Assembly (NCBI GenBank): GCA_902801175.1 | Contig: CADCHF010000020.1 | Coordinates: 30,498-94,497, forward strand | Source: an uncultured Coriobacteriaceae bacterium | Lineage (GTDB): Bacteria > Actinomycetota > Coriobacteriia > Coriobacteriales > Atopobiaceae | Length of the DNA: 64,000 nt | Reading direction: 5' to 3' | In this document: positions 9,678 through 19,847 of the stretch, one piece after another | How the letters are laid out: each line of letters starts with the position of its first letter | Position numbering within the stretch: position 1 is the stretch's first letter | Translations under genes and position numbers: made by a program | The notes under the pieces: generated by a model | The model's database searches: none | Told to the model about the DNA's origin: nothing | Seen by the model: only the letters and a program-made list of their open reading frames with translations

Positions 9678-9935
9678 TTGCGTCTAAGGTCCGGACGTGT
9701 ACGGTTTTGCAGTTTTGCTTTTGGTGTTCGACAGTGCCAAAATCCATCTGACATGCTCAGCGTTCAATGAGCATGCTTGCTGCCGCACTTTGACACCTAT
9801 TGTTTCAGTATTTATGTTTTTAATAATCAAATCTTTTTCGGTTATATAGCTGTATCCTGCAATTCTTATGCCAAAAGAAGCTGGTTTATCCAATGAGATA
9901 AAACCCTCTTTGGCCATACTCATAGCCTGTTTTAC

Positions 9936-10193
9936 ATGGATACTATGGAACTCAGAAAACATGTTGGGAAAGAGATCCGCCGACACCGCGAGTCTCAAAA
10001 CCTGTCGCTGCACAAGCTGGCCGACATGGCTGGCACAAGCTACACTCATCTATGGAAAGTTGAGAATGCCAAGGTAAGCGTTGGGCTCGACCTGCTTGGG
10101 CGCATAAGCTATGCCCTGGACGTCTCGCTCAGCGAGCTGGTCTCGCCCCAAGCACACGAGCCACTAAACACGGGCGAAGCTTTAGCCGAGTAG
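9936..10193 (+). CDS. Small XRE-family helix-turn-helix protein
   Basis: 85 residues, essentially one HTH_3 domain: VGKEIRRHRESQNLSLHKLA, then MAGTSYTHLWKVENAKV and LDLLGRISYALDVSLSELV. Cro/CI-type proteins of this size bind DNA as dimers. No strong ribosome site is seen, so the start could be ATG 9936 or 9945. It follows the LytTR regulator by about 260 bases and precedes the desulfidase-like gene by 200. No phage genes lie nearby, so it is probably a resident regulator of unknown target. Confidence 0.75.
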   Translation: MDTMELRKHVGKEIRRHRESQNLSLHKLADMAGTSYTHLWKVENAKVSVGLDLLGRISYALDVSLSELVSPQAHEPLNTGEALAE

Positions 10194-10392
10194 GTACACA
10201 TTTCGTCTACTCTAGGTAGGTTCCGGCCTATTACTGCAGCCTGTAACAGCACCATCTTCCTTCAGTCTGAGTCCCACTGTAATCAATCTTTACCCAAAAC
10301 CTTCTAACCTGCTAAAACACTGTAATCGACAATCACTCTCCCCTTTTGGCGCTACCATAAGTGCATATCCTTCTTTGCCTAAGGGAGTCACC

Positions 10393-11685
10393 ATGGACGC
10401 CGTTGCCTACGCTAATCACGTTGCAATCTTGCAGGAGGAGCTCGTCTGCGCACTTGGGTGCACCGAGCCCATCGCCGTGGCATATGGGGCGGCCCTCGCC
10501 AGGGCGGCCCTGGGCAAGGTCCCCGAGCACATGAGTGTCGCTTGCTCCGGAAACATCATCAAGAACGTCAAGAGCGTAACCGTTCCCAACTCTGGCAGCA
10601 TGCGTGGCATTGAGGCGGCTGCAATTCTTGGCGCTGTTGGCGGCGACGAGACCCGTGCGCTCGAGGTGCTTGAGAGTGTGACGGATGCCGACCGTGCCGA
10701 GACCACGCGACTGCTCAACGAGCAGATTTGCTCCGTGGAGCTCGCCGAGAATGTGCCCAACCTCTACATTCGCATTGTGGCGGAGGCGGACGGTCACACA
10801 GCCATCTCGCGCCTTGAGGAGCGCCACACCAACGTGACCGAACTTACGCTCGACGGCGTGCCGACCATTGTAGGCGGCATCTCTGCGACCGCGGCAGACC
10901 CCCATGCGAGCGAGGCAGATCCACGTGCCGAGCTATCGCTCTCGTCCATTTGGGAGTTTGCGCACACGGCCGCCCTCGAGGACATTGACGGCCTCATCTC
11001 AAACCAGATCACGACCAACAAGGCCATCAGCGACGAGGGCCTGCGCAACCGCTGGGGAGCAAACATTGGCTCCACCCTGCTGGCCACCCGCTCCAACGAC
11101 ATCACCTGCAAGGCTCGCGCGAGCGCGGCCGCAGGCTCCGACGCGCGCATGAGCGGCTGCGCCATGCCGGTGGTCATCTGCTGCGGCAGCGGCAACCAGG
11201 GGATCACCTGCTCGATGCCGGTGCTGGAGTACGCCCACGAGCTTTGGGCGAGCCACGAGGACCTTGTGCGGGCCGTGGTGCTCTCTGACCTCACGGCCGT
11301 GCACGTGAAGTACTACATTGGCGAGCTCTCCGCCTTCTGCGGTGCCGTGAGCGCTGCGTGCGGCGCTGGCTCGGGCATTTGCATGCTCCGCGGCGGCACC
11401 TTTGAGCAGTTTGAGGCCACCGTGGTAAACACGCTGGTAAACGTAGGCGGCATCGTTTGCGACGGTGCGAAGGCGAGCTGCGCCGCAAAGATTAGCGCCG
11501 CCGTTGACGCCGCCATCCTGGGATGCGATCAGGCACTCACCGGCGAGAGCTTTAGGCCAGGCGACGGCCTTGTGGGCGAGACGCCCGAGGAGTCCATCCG
11601 CGCCATGGGCTACGTTGGCCGCGTGGGCATGCAGACCACCGACATCGAGATCCTCAACATCATGATTGGCAAGACCGACGTGTAG
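10393..11685 (+). CDS. cyuA: L-cysteine desulfidase / UPF0597 family protein
   Basis: 430 residues, the usual length of the CyuA/YhaM (UPF0597, serine dehydratase alpha-like) family, which degrades L-cysteine to pyruvate, ammonia and sulfide with an iron-sulfur cluster. Family signatures: ELVCALGCTEPIAVAYG near the N-terminus, CSGNIIKNVKSVTVPNSG, CCGSGNQGITCSMPV, CGAGSGICMLRGG and CDGAKASCAAKI; several of these cysteines would ligate the cluster. The start is ATG 10393 with GGGAG 7 bases before it. It is a single gene with a hairpin after it. The specific substrate is inferred from the family. Confidence 0.8.
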   Translation: MDAVAYANHVAILQEELVCALGCTEPIAVAYGAALARAALGKVPEHMSVACSGNIIKNVKSVTVPNSGSMRGIEAAAILGAVGGDETRALEVLESVTDADRAETTRLLNEQICSVELAENVPNLYIRIVAEADGHTAISRLEERHTNVTELTLDGVPTIVGGISATAADPHASEADPRAELSLSSIWEFAHTAALEDIDGLISNQITTNKAISDEGLRNRWGANIGSTLLATRSNDITCKARASAAAGSDARMSGCAMPVVICCGSGNQGITCSMPVLEYAHELWASHEDLVRAVVLSDLTAVHVKYYIGELSAFCGAVSAACGAGSGICMLRGGTFEQFEATVVNTLVNVGGIVCDGAKASCAAKISAAVDAAILGCDQALTGESFRPGDGLVGETPEESIRAMGYVGRVGMQTTDIEILNIMIGKTDV

Positions 11686-11701
11686 GCTGCAGTTGTGCTG
11701 C

Positions 11702-11746
11702 CCGCCCGTTTGGGCGGAGCCGAAAGGAGTCGTCCCAAACGGGCGG
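11702..11746. terminator. Long inverted repeat after the desulfidase gene
   Basis: CCGCCCGTTTGGG (11702-11714) pairs perfectly with CCCAAACGGGCGG (11734-11746). The first arm also has its own small hairpin (CCGCCC with GGGCGG). It lies between convergent genes, so it may serve both as a terminator, though it has no T-run. Confidence 0.5.
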
Positions 11747-11824
11747 AGCCATCACAACGGGCGAATTGCGTGAGTACTACTTGGCGGACTCCGTAGGCGT
11801 TTATCTGACCCTCAGCCGTGCAGG

Positions 11825-12331
11825 CTATCCCACAAAGCCCTCGTCGTCGATCAGCGGGCCGGCAAAGCCGTCGGCGGCGCTCGTTGCAAGCTCGTCGCAG
11901 CGCTCGTTGAGCTCGTGGCCCGCGTGGCCCTTCACCCACACCCAGCTCACCTTGTGGGGCTCCTTTGCCGCGAGCAGGCGCTTCCACAGGTCCTCGTTCT
12001 TCACAGGCTGCTTCTGGGAGTTCTTCCAGCCCTTCTTGATCCAGCCCTCGACCCAATGCTGGTTGAAGGCGTTGACCACATACTGCGAGTCCGAGTGGAC
12101 CTCGACCTCGCACGGACGCAGCAGCGCCTCGAGCGCCACCACCACCGCAAGAAGCTCCATGCGGTTGTTGGTGGTGCGACGATATCCCTGGTAGAGCTCC
12201 TTTTTGTGCTCCACGTCTGCGGGATCGGTGTAGAGCAGCACGGCCCCGTAGCCACCGTTGCCAGGATTGCCGCGCGCCGCGCCGTCGGTGTAGACCGTCA
12301 CATGCTGCAGCCCAGCTGCCTTCGCCGCCAC
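11825..12331 (-). CDS. rnhA: Ribonuclease HI
   Basis: 168 residues. Cleaves RNA in RNA-DNA hybrids during replication and repair. The four catalytic acids are in [29 protein letters not shown] and ERCDELA; the basic segment [14 protein letters not shown] and VKGHAGHE are also typical of RNase HI. It begins with GTG one base after the polA stop, so it is probably translated by coupling. The pair makes sense together, since both remove RNA primers. Confidence 0.95.
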   Translation of the reverse strand: MAAKAAGLQHVTVYTDGAARGNPGNGGYGAVLLYTDPADVEHKKELYQGYRRTTNNRMELLAVVVALEALLRPCEVEVHSDSQYVVNAFNQHWVEGWIKKGWKNSQKQPVKNEDLWKRLLAAKEPHKVSWVWVKGHAGHELNERCDELATSAADGFAGPLIDDEGFVG

Positions 12332-12332
12332 G

Positions 12333-15023
12333 CTACTTTGCCTCCGCCCAGTTGGCGCCCACGCTCACGTCGGCAAGCAGCGGCACGCGAAGCTCGGCCA
12401 CGCCCTCCATCGTCTCGCGCACCAGCTCCGAGAGCGCCTCGACTTCGGTCTCGGGCACCTCAAAGTCCAGTTCGTCGTGGATCTGCAGCACAAGCTTTGC
12501 CGCCAGCCCCTCCTCGCGAAGGCGCTTTGCAACGCGAATCATCGCAATCTTGATGATGTCGGCGGCGGTGCCCTGCATGGGATGGTTCATGGCCGTACGC
12601 TCGGCAAAGCTGCGCAGCTGGAAGTTGCGGTTGTCAATGTCCTTGGTGTGACGCTTGCGGCCATACAACGTGCTCACGTAGCCATTGCGCTTGGCAAAGG
12701 CCACCTGCCCGTCGAGGAACGCGCGCACGCCAGGATAGGCCTCAAAGTAGCGGTCAATCATCCTCTGGGCCTCGGGCCTGCTAATCTTGAGCGAGCTGGC
12801 CAGGCCATACGCCTGCTGACCATACACGATACCAAAGTTAACTGCCTTTGCGCGGCTGCGGAGCTGCGGCGTCACCTCGTTTACCGGCACACCAAACACG
12901 CGGGCAGCCGTTGCCGCGTGAAAGTCCTCGCCCTCGTTGAACGCGGCCACCAAATGCTCGTCTGCCGAGAGGTGTGCCAGCAGGCGCAGCTCAATCTGTG
13001 AGTAGTCGCAGGCCAGAAAGACGCTGCCCTCGGGCACCGTGAAGGCCGTACGTACGCGATGTCCCAGCGCCGAGCGCGTGGGGATGTTCTGCAGGTTGGG
13101 CTCGGAGCTCGAGAGGCGCCCCGTTGCCGCAACGGTCTGGTTGAGCGAGGTGTGGATGCGCCCGTCTCCCCTAATGAGGTCGGGCAGAGCGTCGAGGTAG
13201 GTGCTCTTGATCTTGGCGCGCTCGCGGTATTCGAGCACGTCAGACACCAGTGGGTCACCAGAGAGGTCGGACAGCACCTTGGCGTTGGTCGAATAGAAGC
13301 CGGTGCGAGTCTTCTTGAGGCCCGTGGTGGGAAGCCCGCGCACGTCAAAGAGCACGTGAGAGAGCTGCTGCGGCGAGTCGATGTTGAACTTCTCCCCCGC
13401 TGCCTCGTAGATGCGGGCCACCATCTCGTCAATCTCGGCCCCAAGCTCCGCGGACTGCTCGCCCAAGATGGACGCCTCCGCATACAGGCCCGTACGCTCC
13501 ATCTGGAGCAGGACCGGCAGCAGCGGCATCTCGATCCTCTCCATCAGCTTCGTGGACCCGTCCTTTTCCAGGGCGTCCACAAGCACCTGACGCAGGGCAA
13601 ACGCACCAGCAGCCTCTATTGCCGCCGCGGGCAGCTCATCGGTAGGCTCGGGGAGCGACGTCTGCAGATAGTGCTCCACCAGGTCGGGCACGCCAAACGA
13701 CGCCACGTTTACGTGGTCGGAATCGATGAGGTAGGCAGCCACGCCAACGTCAAAGATGCGGTCGGGCACGACCTCGGCCGGCTCATAGAGCGCGGGAAGC
13801 GATGAGTCGGAGGGACAGCCCTCGTGCAGGATTGCCTTGACGTCACCCGCGACCAGGCGGCCCTCACGCACGATTCGAGCCAAAAGGGCAAGGGCGTCGT
13901 CGCCCTCAGCACGGGCGAGAGAGCCTCGCGTGGCAAACCAAAGTGCCACCGGTGCCGGCCCCTCGTCACCCAAGAGCAGGCTCATCTGCCCGCGACGCTT
14001 GGGAGCCTCGCGCACCTCCTTTGCCACGGCCACCCAGCCGCCGTTCACAATGGCAGCGCGCACCTCGTTGGTGTCCTCGATCACCTCAGGGATAGCAAAC
14101 GTGGGCACCGCGGACTCTGCCGCGTCACCGCCTCCCAAGCGCACCAGACGCTTGGTCATGCCCGTAAAGCCCAGGGCACTAAAGGCGCTCACGACCTCGG
14201 CGGGGTCAAAGGTGGGGAACTTTGCGTCGGCCAGGTCAAGGTCAATGGGAGCGTCGGTGCGAATGGTAGCCACCTTGCGCGAGAGCAGCGCGTCGTCGAT
14301 ATGTGCGCGCAGGTTCTCGCCCATCTTGCCCTTGACCTCGTCGGCATGAGCAATGACCTCGTCGAGGCTGCCGTACTGCACGATGAGCTGCGATGCCTTC
14401 TTAGGGCCAATGCCCGGCACGCCGGGAATGTTGTCTGAGGTGTCGCCCTTAAGACCATAGAAGTCGGGCACGAGCGCGGGGGTGATGCCGTGGTAGAGGT
14501 CGTCAACGCTCTCGGGCGTCATGATGACCACGTCGGAGACGCCCTTCTTGGTGGAGACGATCTTTACGTTGTCGGTCGCCAGCTGGTACATGTCGCGGTC
14601 GCCGGTGAAGAGGTACATGTCGTAGCCGGCCGCCTCGCCGCGACGCGCCAGCGTTCCAAGAATGTCATCGCCTTCCCAACCCTCGAGCTCGGCCACGGGC
14701 ACGTCAAGCGCACCAAGCAGCTCCTTGACCATGGGAAACTGCTCGTGAAGCGACGGATCCATGGGCGGGCGCTGAGCCTTGTACTGAGGCAGCATGTCCA
14801 TGCGCACCTGCGGCTTGCCCTTGTCAAACGCGCAGATGACGCCATCGGGCTGGAAGGTCTCAACCAGCTTGATGAACATGTTGAAGAAGCCAAACAGCGC
14901 GTTGGTGGCACGGCCGTCCGGAGCGCTCATGGGCTGGCGGATGGCGTGGAACGCGCGGTGCATGAGCGAGTTTCCGTCGATGACGGCAATTGTGCGGCGC
15001 TCGGGGGCTGAGGTCTGGGGCAT
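12333..15023 (-). CDS. polA: DNA polymerase I
   Basis: 896 residues. The N-terminal 5'-3' exonuclease (1-300) shows [23 protein letters not shown] and [13 protein letters not shown]. The middle 3'-5' exonuclease region is present in size but lacks the DxE and other metal-binding acids, so proofreading is probably absent. The polymerase domain has motif [15 protein letters not shown], motif [21 protein letters not shown] and motif [12 protein letters not shown]. Role: Okazaki fragment processing and repair. GAGG lies 8 bases before the ATG. It heads an operon with rnhA. Confidence 0.96.
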   Translation of the reverse strand: MPQTSAPERRTIAVIDGNSLMHRAFHAIRQPMSAPDGRATNALFGFFNMFIKLVETFQPDGVICAFDKGKPQVRMDMLPQYKAQRPPMDPSLHEQFPMVKELLGALDVPVAELEGWEGDDILGTLARRGEAAGYDMYLFTGDRDMYQLATDNVKIVSTKKGVSDVVIMTPESVDDLYHGITPALVPDFYGLKGDTSDNIPGVPGIGPKKASQLIVQYGSLDEVIAHADEVKGKMGENLRAHIDDALLSRKVATIRTDAPIDLDLADAKFPTFDPAEVVSAFSALGFTGMTKRLVRLGGGDAAESAVPTFAIPEVIEDTNEVRAAIVNGGWVAVAKEVREAPKRRGQMSLLLGDEGPAPVALWFATRGSLARAEGDDALALLARIVREGRLVAGDVKAILHEGCPSDSSLPALYEPAEVVPDRIFDVGVAAYLIDSDHVNVASFGVPDLVEHYLQTSLPEPTDELPAAAIEAAGAFALRQVLVDALEKDGSTKLMERIEMPLLPVLLQMERTGLYAEASILGEQSAELGAEIDEMVARIYEAAGEKFNIDSPQQLSHVLFDVRGLPTTGLKKTRTGFYSTNAKVLSDLSGDPLVSDVLEYRERAKIKSTYLDALPDLIRGDGRIHTSLNQTVAATGRLSSSEPNLQNIPTRSALGHRVRTAFTVPEGSVFLACDYSQIELRLLAHLSADEHLVAAFNEGEDFHAATAARVFGVPVNEVTPQLRSRAKAVNFGIVYGQQAYGLASSLKISRPEAQRMIDRYFEAYPGVRAFLDGQVAFAKRNGYVSTLYGRKRHTKDIDNRNFQLRSFAERTAMNHPMQGTAADIIKIAMIRVAKRLREEGLAAKLVLQIHDELDFEVPETEVEALSELVRETMEGVAELRVPLLADVSVGANWAEAK

Positions 15024-15167
15024 GTGACGTCCTCTCGTGTTGGGTGCGCTCCATTGTACCGCGCGCCCCAGACATTGTTTGCACGAGAGGTCCGCGCGCG
15101 GGCTGCCAGCACGGGAACCCTAGAGGCTGGGGTGCGGGACAACATGCATGGCTGTCCCAAGTTGTAA

Positions 15168-15203
15168 AACATGCCGGAAGAGGGCCACCCCTTCCGGCAT
15201 GTT
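15168..15203 (-). terminator. 13-bp stem terminator hairpin
   Basis: AACATGCCGGAAG pairs exactly with CTTCCGGCATGTT around a 10-base loop. On the minus strand it lies just past the PspA-like gene and is followed by TTTTAC, so it probably ends that operon. Confidence 0.75.
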
Positions 15204-15235
15204 GGATCCGTACTTCTGGTACGAGGCTCGGCGCG

Positions 15236-15922
15236 CTACTCCTCGGCGGCGACCTGTGCCTTGAGGGCTGCAAGCGCGTCGTCCACGCTGCTTGCGGGCA
15301 CCGTTGCCGCAGCCGCTTGCTGCGCCTTGCTCGCCCGCTCCAGCTCCGCAAAGGGATCCTCGAGCATGCGTTGCGCCTCGGCCTGGCCCTCTGCCTGGGC
15401 GAGCTGCCAGTCGGCGTCCTGCTCCTTGCGGTCAAGCTCACTGAGCCCGCTCGACATCTCCCCCGCCGCGCTCGTGGCCTTGGCCGCAGCCTCCTTGGCC
15501 TTGATGCGCGCCGACTGGGCCTGAAGCTGGTTGATGCCATCCTCGATCTCGGCCACCTTGGCACGCATCTTGTTTGTGATTTCGTGCATCTGTTGGTAGA
15601 TATCCTGCTGAGCGGCAATGCGCTCCTTTGTGGTCTGCTCGCGCGAGAGTGCCGTACGGGCGTCAGCCTCGTTCCCAGCCAGAAGCGCCTTGCGAGCCAC
15701 GTTGTGCCAGCGCTGCGCCTCGTTGACCAGCGTGTCAAGACGGTCGCGAGCCTGCGTCTCGCTCTCTACCAACGGCTCCAGCTCGCGTCGCAGGCTCGCA
15801 TAGGTGACCATGGCATCGGCAATGGTCTGGTTGATGACCTTCTCGGCGTCCTCGTGACGCTCCACAAAGTCGCCCGCCTCGCTGCGAACAATCATGCGTA
15901 TGCGGTCCATGATAGAGGCCAT
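15236..15922 (-). CDS. PspA/IM30-family coiled-coil protein
   Basis: 228 residues, almost entirely helical coiled coil. It starts with an amphipathic MDRIRMIVRSEAGDFVERHEDAEKVINQTI helix pattern shared by PspA/VIPP1 proteins, followed by heptad-rich segments (ARKALLAGNEADARTAL, MRAKVAEIEDGINQLQAQ). PspA proteins bind the inner face of the membrane under envelope stress. AAGGAGG precedes the ATG. It lies 36 bases after the TPM-like gene on the same strand, a pairing also found in other Gram-positives, so both are likely part of one membrane-stress operon. Confidence 0.8.
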   Translation of the reverse strand: MASIMDRIRMIVRSEAGDFVERHEDAEKVINQTIADAMVTYASLRRELEPLVESETQARDRLDTLVNEAQRWHNVARKALLAGNEADARTALSREQTTKERIAAQQDIYQQMHEITNKMRAKVAEIEDGINQLQAQSARIKAKEAAAKATSAAGEMSSGLSELDRKEQDADWQLAQAEGQAEAQRMLEDPFAELERASKAQQAAAATVPASSVDDALAALKAQVAAEE

Positions 15923-15958
15923 GGCAAACCCTCCTTACGGCGCCCACGCGCACAGGTG

Positions 15959-17239
15959 CTAGTCAGAATCGCCCGATCCGTACTTCTGCTCAAACTGCTC
16001 GAGCTCCGAGAGAGTGCTGGAGTAGTCGGTCTCTCCAGCATCGGAAGAGCTAGAGGTAGTAGCGGCGGAAGAAGAGTCAGAGGTGTAGGTCACGGTCGGC
16101 ACCGGCGGCCTCGAGGTGCCCAGCGGCGTCTCGGCCAGCTTGCGGGCCTCCTCGTACTCCTCCTTCTTGCGTTTGCTGGTACGGACGACGATCAGACCAA
16201 TGACCGCGGCGGCGGCAGTTGCGCACAGGGCAATGGTGACGGTGCGCCTGCGGCTGTTTGAGGTCTTGGTCGTCTCCTCGTAGTCAAACATGATGGTGTC
16301 GGCCGACTCCTCAAAGACCTTGGCAAAGTACTCGCTGTCGTCGAGGGATCCGTCGGTGTACCAGTAGTTGATCTCGTCGGCTATGATCTCGCGGGCCTCC
16401 TGGTCTATGACCGACTGTGCCTCGCGACCAGCAATGATGTAGTAGGCGTACTCGCTCTCGCTGTACTCGACAAAGGCCACCACCGTATGGCCACCGTCGT
16501 CAAACTGCTCGTCGTAGATGGCGCTCGCCCACTCCTCGCCCTCTTCGTCGGTGAAGTCGGTCTTGCCATCGACGTCGGTTGCCACCACAAGGTAGGGCTG
16601 GGAGCCCGTCTTCTTGTAGAAGTACTTCAGCGCCTTGATAACGGTGTTTTCGCTATCGATCCAGTTGGCACGGTCGTCGAGCCAGTTGGGCGACTCATCG
16701 CATGCGGAGTCGGGCAGCTTCTCGTGTGTGTGCGTCACCTGCTGCACGCTGCTGTTCTGGGAGCCACTATACGAGGTGCCAGACGGCCCCGAGCACGAAT
16801 ATCCCAGCACCGCCAGCAGGGCAGCGATGACAAGAAGCACCAGGAGCGTGGTGAGGCAACCGCCGCAGCCAATACCGCCACCTCCACCAGTGGCTCCGCC
16901 AGTGTATCCACCACCGCTGCCGCCGTAGAAAATGACCGGACGACTCCGGCGATAGCCACCATAGAAGGGCCTGGGACGAGGCGGCATGGGGGCGGGGCCA
17001 CCGTAGGTAGGCCGCCCGCCGTAGCCGCCAATAGGACGGCTGGCATTGCGCGAGCTGCCAAAGCCACCGGGGTTGCCTCCACCGCGGTAGGTCCGGGAAC
17101 TGCTTGAGAAGCTTCCGGCGCTGCGAGTGCTCGAGCTGAACGACCTGCTGCTTCCGCTTCCACCACGACCCGAAGTTGTACCACGGCTTGAGCTATGCGA
17201 GCTGCCGCCTCCGCCGCCACGGCCTCCCCCACGTCCCAT
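15959..17239 (-). CDS. TPM-domain-like membrane protein with Gly-rich N-terminus
   Basis: 426 residues from ATG 17239, chosen because GGAGG lies 8 bases before it; the longer frame upstream has no such site. The first 110 residues are Gly/Ser/Arg-rich low complexity (GRGGGRGGGGGSS). A TM helix follows (LTTLLVLLVIAALLAVLGY), then a folded domain at about 175-305 (KYFYKKTGSQPYLVVATD, DGGHTVVAFVEYSE, YYIIAGREAQSVI) resembling the TPM/YgcG fold, then a second TM (TVTIALCATAAAAVIGLIVV) and a Ser-rich acidic tail. Probably a partner of the PspA-like protein encoded just downstream. Enzymatic activity is unproven. Confidence 0.65.
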   Translation of the reverse strand: MGRGGGRGGGGGSSHSSSRGTTSGRGGSGSSRSFSSSTRSAGSFSSSSRTYRGGGNPGGFGSSRNASRPIGGYGGRPTYGGPAPMPPRPRPFYGGYRRSRPVIFYGGSGGGYTGGATGGGGGIGCGGCLTTLLVLLVIAALLAVLGYSCSGPSGTSYSGSQNSSVQQVTHTHEKLPDSACDESPNWLDDRANWIDSENTVIKALKYFYKKTGSQPYLVVATDVDGKTDFTDEEGEEWASAIYDEQFDDGGHTVVAFVEYSESEYAYYIIAGREAQSVIDQEAREIIADEINYWYTDGSLDDSEYFAKVFEESADTIMFDYEETTKTSNSRRRTVTIALCATAAAAVIGLIVVRTSKRKKEEYEEARKLAETPLGTSRPPVPTVTYTSDSSSAATTSSSSDAGETDYSSTLSELEQFEQKYGSGDSD

Positions 17240-17561
17240 AAGCGCACCTCCAGAATGAGAAAGTAACAGGGCATGACGTCTGCCCATCGAACTCATGATA
17301 CCCGTTGGCTCGTTCGGTCTGTCGGAGGGCGTAAAAAAGGGCTGCTCACAGCTTCCTTTGTCCCCAAACGGCTCGCAATTTGCTCGATTGGCCCGGCACC
17401 GCTCATACGGTAACGAGTACGTTAAGGGTCTGCGCACATAATTTGCCCTTTATGGCACAGAAACAAACTACGGATAAGGTTTGGAACATGCCACAGAAGG
17501 CGCTACGTTTGATAACGTACGCTAAGACAACCATCACACGCCACCTTAGAGAGGCAACGTC
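17240..17561. promoter_or_regulatory. Divergent promoter region of TPM and GSIII genes
   Basis: 322 bases without a gene. GTAAC-GAGTAC-GTTAA at 17410-17425 resembles one half of an actinobacterial GlnR box (GTnAC, six bases, then a second block), and TACGT-TTGATA-ACGTA lies at about 17502-17517, 45 bases before the synthetase gene. Both are possible nitrogen-control sites; I cannot assign -35/-10 elements with confidence. Confidence 0.3.
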
Positions 17562-19652
17562 ATGGCAAAAGACAAGGTAACCGCGGAGTGGGGCGAGCTG
17601 CTCTTTACCGACGCGGACATGCAGGAGCGCCTGCCAAAGCCCACATACACCGAGCTCATGCAGGTCATTAGAGATGGCAAGCCGCTCGACCTCGATATTG
17701 CAAACGAGGTCGCGCACGCCATGAAGGAGTGGGCTCTCGAGAAGGGCGCCACGCACTTCACCCACTGGTTCCAGCCGCTCACGGGCATCACGAGCGAGAA
17801 GCACGACAGCTTCCTCACACCCAAGGGCGACGGCAGCATCCTGATGGCCTTCTCGGGCAAGGAGCTGGTGCAAGGCGAGCCGGACGCCTCGAGCTTCCCC
17901 TCGGGCGGTCTGCGCGCAACCTTTGAGGCCCGCGGCTACACCGTGTGGGACCCCATGAGCCCCGTCTTCATCAAGGACGAGGTGCTCTGCATCCCCACCG
18001 CCTTCATCTCCTACACCGGCGAGGCGCTCGACAAGAAGACCCCGCTGCTGCGCAGCCAGGTGGCACTCGAGACCCAGGCCAAGCGCGTGCTTGCCCTCTT
18101 TGGTCGCGAGCCTCACCGCGTGACCACCACCATTGGCCCCGAGCAGGAGTACTTCCTCATTCGCGAGAAGGACTACCAGGCTAGGCCCGATCTTATTCTG
18201 TGCGGCCGCACGCTCTTTGGCGCCGAACCCTCAAAGGGCCAGGAGCTTGAGGAGCACTACTTTGGTGCCATTCGCCCCACCGTCAACGAGTTCATGAAGG
18301 AGCTCGACGACGAGCTGTGGAAGCTGGGCATTCCCGCCAAGACCAAGCACAACGAGGTGGCCCCCTGCCAGCACGAGCTTGCCCCCATTTTTGAGGACGG
18401 CTCCACCGCCATCGACGACAACCTGCTCACGATGGAGAAGATGAAGCTGCTGGCAAGCCATCATGGCCTTGTGTGCCTGCAGCACGAGAAGCCCTTTGAG
18501 TACGTGAACGGCTCGGGCAAGCACGACAACTGGTCGCTTGCGGCCGATGGCAAGAACCTGCTGGAGCCCGGTCCTCACCCCGAGGACAACCTGCAGTTCC
18601 TCACCTTCCTCTCGTTCCTCATTGCCGCCGTGGACGAGCACGCCGACCTGCTGCGCATGAGCGTGGCGAGCGCGGGCAACGACCATCGTCTTGGCGCCAA
18701 CGAGGCCCCGCCGGCCGTGGTCTCGGTCTTTCTGGGCGACGCGCTCACCCCAGTGGTCGAGGCGCTCATCCACAAGGAGCGCGCCGAGGCGTCGGAAGCC
18801 GAGCGCATGGACCTTGGCGTGCCGCAGCTTCCCTCGGTCTTGCGGGACAACACCGACCGCAACCGCACAAGCCCCTTTGCCTTTACGGGCAACAAGTTTG
18901 AGTTCCGCATGCCAGGCGCACAACAGAACCTCTCTGACCCCAACGTGGTCATCAACACTGCCGTGGCCGAGCAGTGCGAGCGCTTCTGCGACTACGTGGC
19001 CGCCCGCTCCGATGAGGACTTCCTTACCGTTGCCATGCGCTTTGTGCGCCACACCTTCCGCGACCACCAGCGCATCATCTTTGACGGCAATGGCTACTCT
19101 GACGAGTGGGAGGCCGAGGCCGAGCGTCGCGGGCTGGCCAACCTGCGCACCACGCCGGACGCACTCGGCGCGCTCGTGGACCCCGACAACATTGCACTGC
19201 TCGAGCGCTACGGCGTGCTCACCGAGCCCGAGTGCCACGCACGCTATGTGGCCAAGGCCGAGCAGTACGCCAAGCTCATCAACATCGAGGCCAACACGAT
19301 GTGCCACATGACACGTCACATGTACATCCCCGCGCTCTCGGAGTACTCGGGCAACCTTGCGACCTCCGTTGCCACCAAGGCTGAGCTGGGTATTGTGAGT
19401 GCTGCGGAGAAGGAGATCATCCAGAGGATCACCCACGGCATCGACGAGACCTACCGCCTTACGGGAGAGCTCGAGGCAGCAGCCAAGAACGCTGGCAGCA
19501 AGACCAACCCCACCGAGCAGGACGCCCTCTATCGCGACGAGGTCATCCCTGTGATGGCCGAGCTCCGCAGCGTGGTCGACGAGATGGAAACCATCTGCGG
19601 CGGCGACTACTGGCCCGTGCCCAGCTACAACGACATACTCTTTTACGTGTAA
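17562..19652 (+). CDS. glnN: Glutamine synthetase type III
   Basis: 696 residues, the usual GSIII size (about 700). It makes glutamine from glutamate, ammonia and ATP. All metal and substrate motifs are intact: [11 protein letters not shown] with both Glu, [16 protein letters not shown] with both Glu, [12 protein letters not shown] with the ATP-site His, and [13 protein letters not shown]. The N-terminal THWFQPLTG and [20 protein letters not shown] are GSIII-specific. GAGAGG precedes ATG 17562. It is transcribed alone. Since the GlnA homologue at 43596 lacks key ligands, this is probably the working glutamine synthetase of the cell as far as this window shows. Confidence 0.95.
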   Translation: MAKDKVTAEWGELLFTDADMQERLPKPTYTELMQVIRDGKPLDLDIANEVAHAMKEWALEKGATHFTHWFQPLTGITSEKHDSFLTPKGDGSILMAFSGKELVQGEPDASSFPSGGLRATFEARGYTVWDPMSPVFIKDEVLCIPTAFISYTGEALDKKTPLLRSQVALETQAKRVLALFGREPHRVTTTIGPEQEYFLIREKDYQARPDLILCGRTLFGAEPSKGQELEEHYFGAIRPTVNEFMKELDDELWKLGIPAKTKHNEVAPCQHELAPIFEDGSTAIDDNLLTMEKMKLLASHHGLVCLQHEKPFEYVNGSGKHDNWSLAADGKNLLEPGPHPEDNLQFLTFLSFLIAAVDEHADLLRMSVASAGNDHRLGANEAPPAVVSVFLGDALTPVVEALIHKERAEASEAERMDLGVPQLPSVLRDNTDRNRTSPFAFTGNKFEFRMPGAQQNLSDPNVVINTAVAEQCERFCDYVAARSDEDFLTVAMRFVRHTFRDHQRIIFDGNGYSDEWEAEAERRGLANLRTTPDALGALVDPDNIALLERYGVLTEPECHARYVAKAEQYAKLINIEANTMCHMTRHMYIPALSEYSGNLATSVATKAELGIVSAAEKEIIQRITHGIDETYRLTGELEAAAKNAGSKTNPTEQDALYRDEVIPVMAELRSVVDEMETICGGDYWPVPSYNDILFYV

Positions 19653-19676
19653 CGCTGCGGCGCACTAGCTTTGTCT

Positions 19677-19704
19677 GCCCCTCTGGCCGTTCGGTTGGAG
19701 GGGC
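19677..19704 (+). terminator. Hairpin after the GSIII gene
   Basis: GCCCCTC pairs with GAGGGGC, enclosed by an outer TCTGCCC/GGGCAGA pair (19674-19719). The structure begins about 20 bases after the stop codon. Confidence 0.5.
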
Positions 19705-19847
19705 TATTCCGTGGGCAGATTCGTCGCAATCGAGGCGCCACACATTGGCGCTTGTGGCAAGGGAGGCCCAACCGTCCGCTCGCTTTGCTGTGTGCGAGCC
19801 CCGCCGCTCGTGTAGAATTCTCTGGTTGGACTATGAGGGGAGGAATC

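Noticed and set aside
9684..10049. 121-residue minus-strand ORF
   Set aside because: Overlaps the XRE gene on the other strand and has no recognisable domain or ribosome site.
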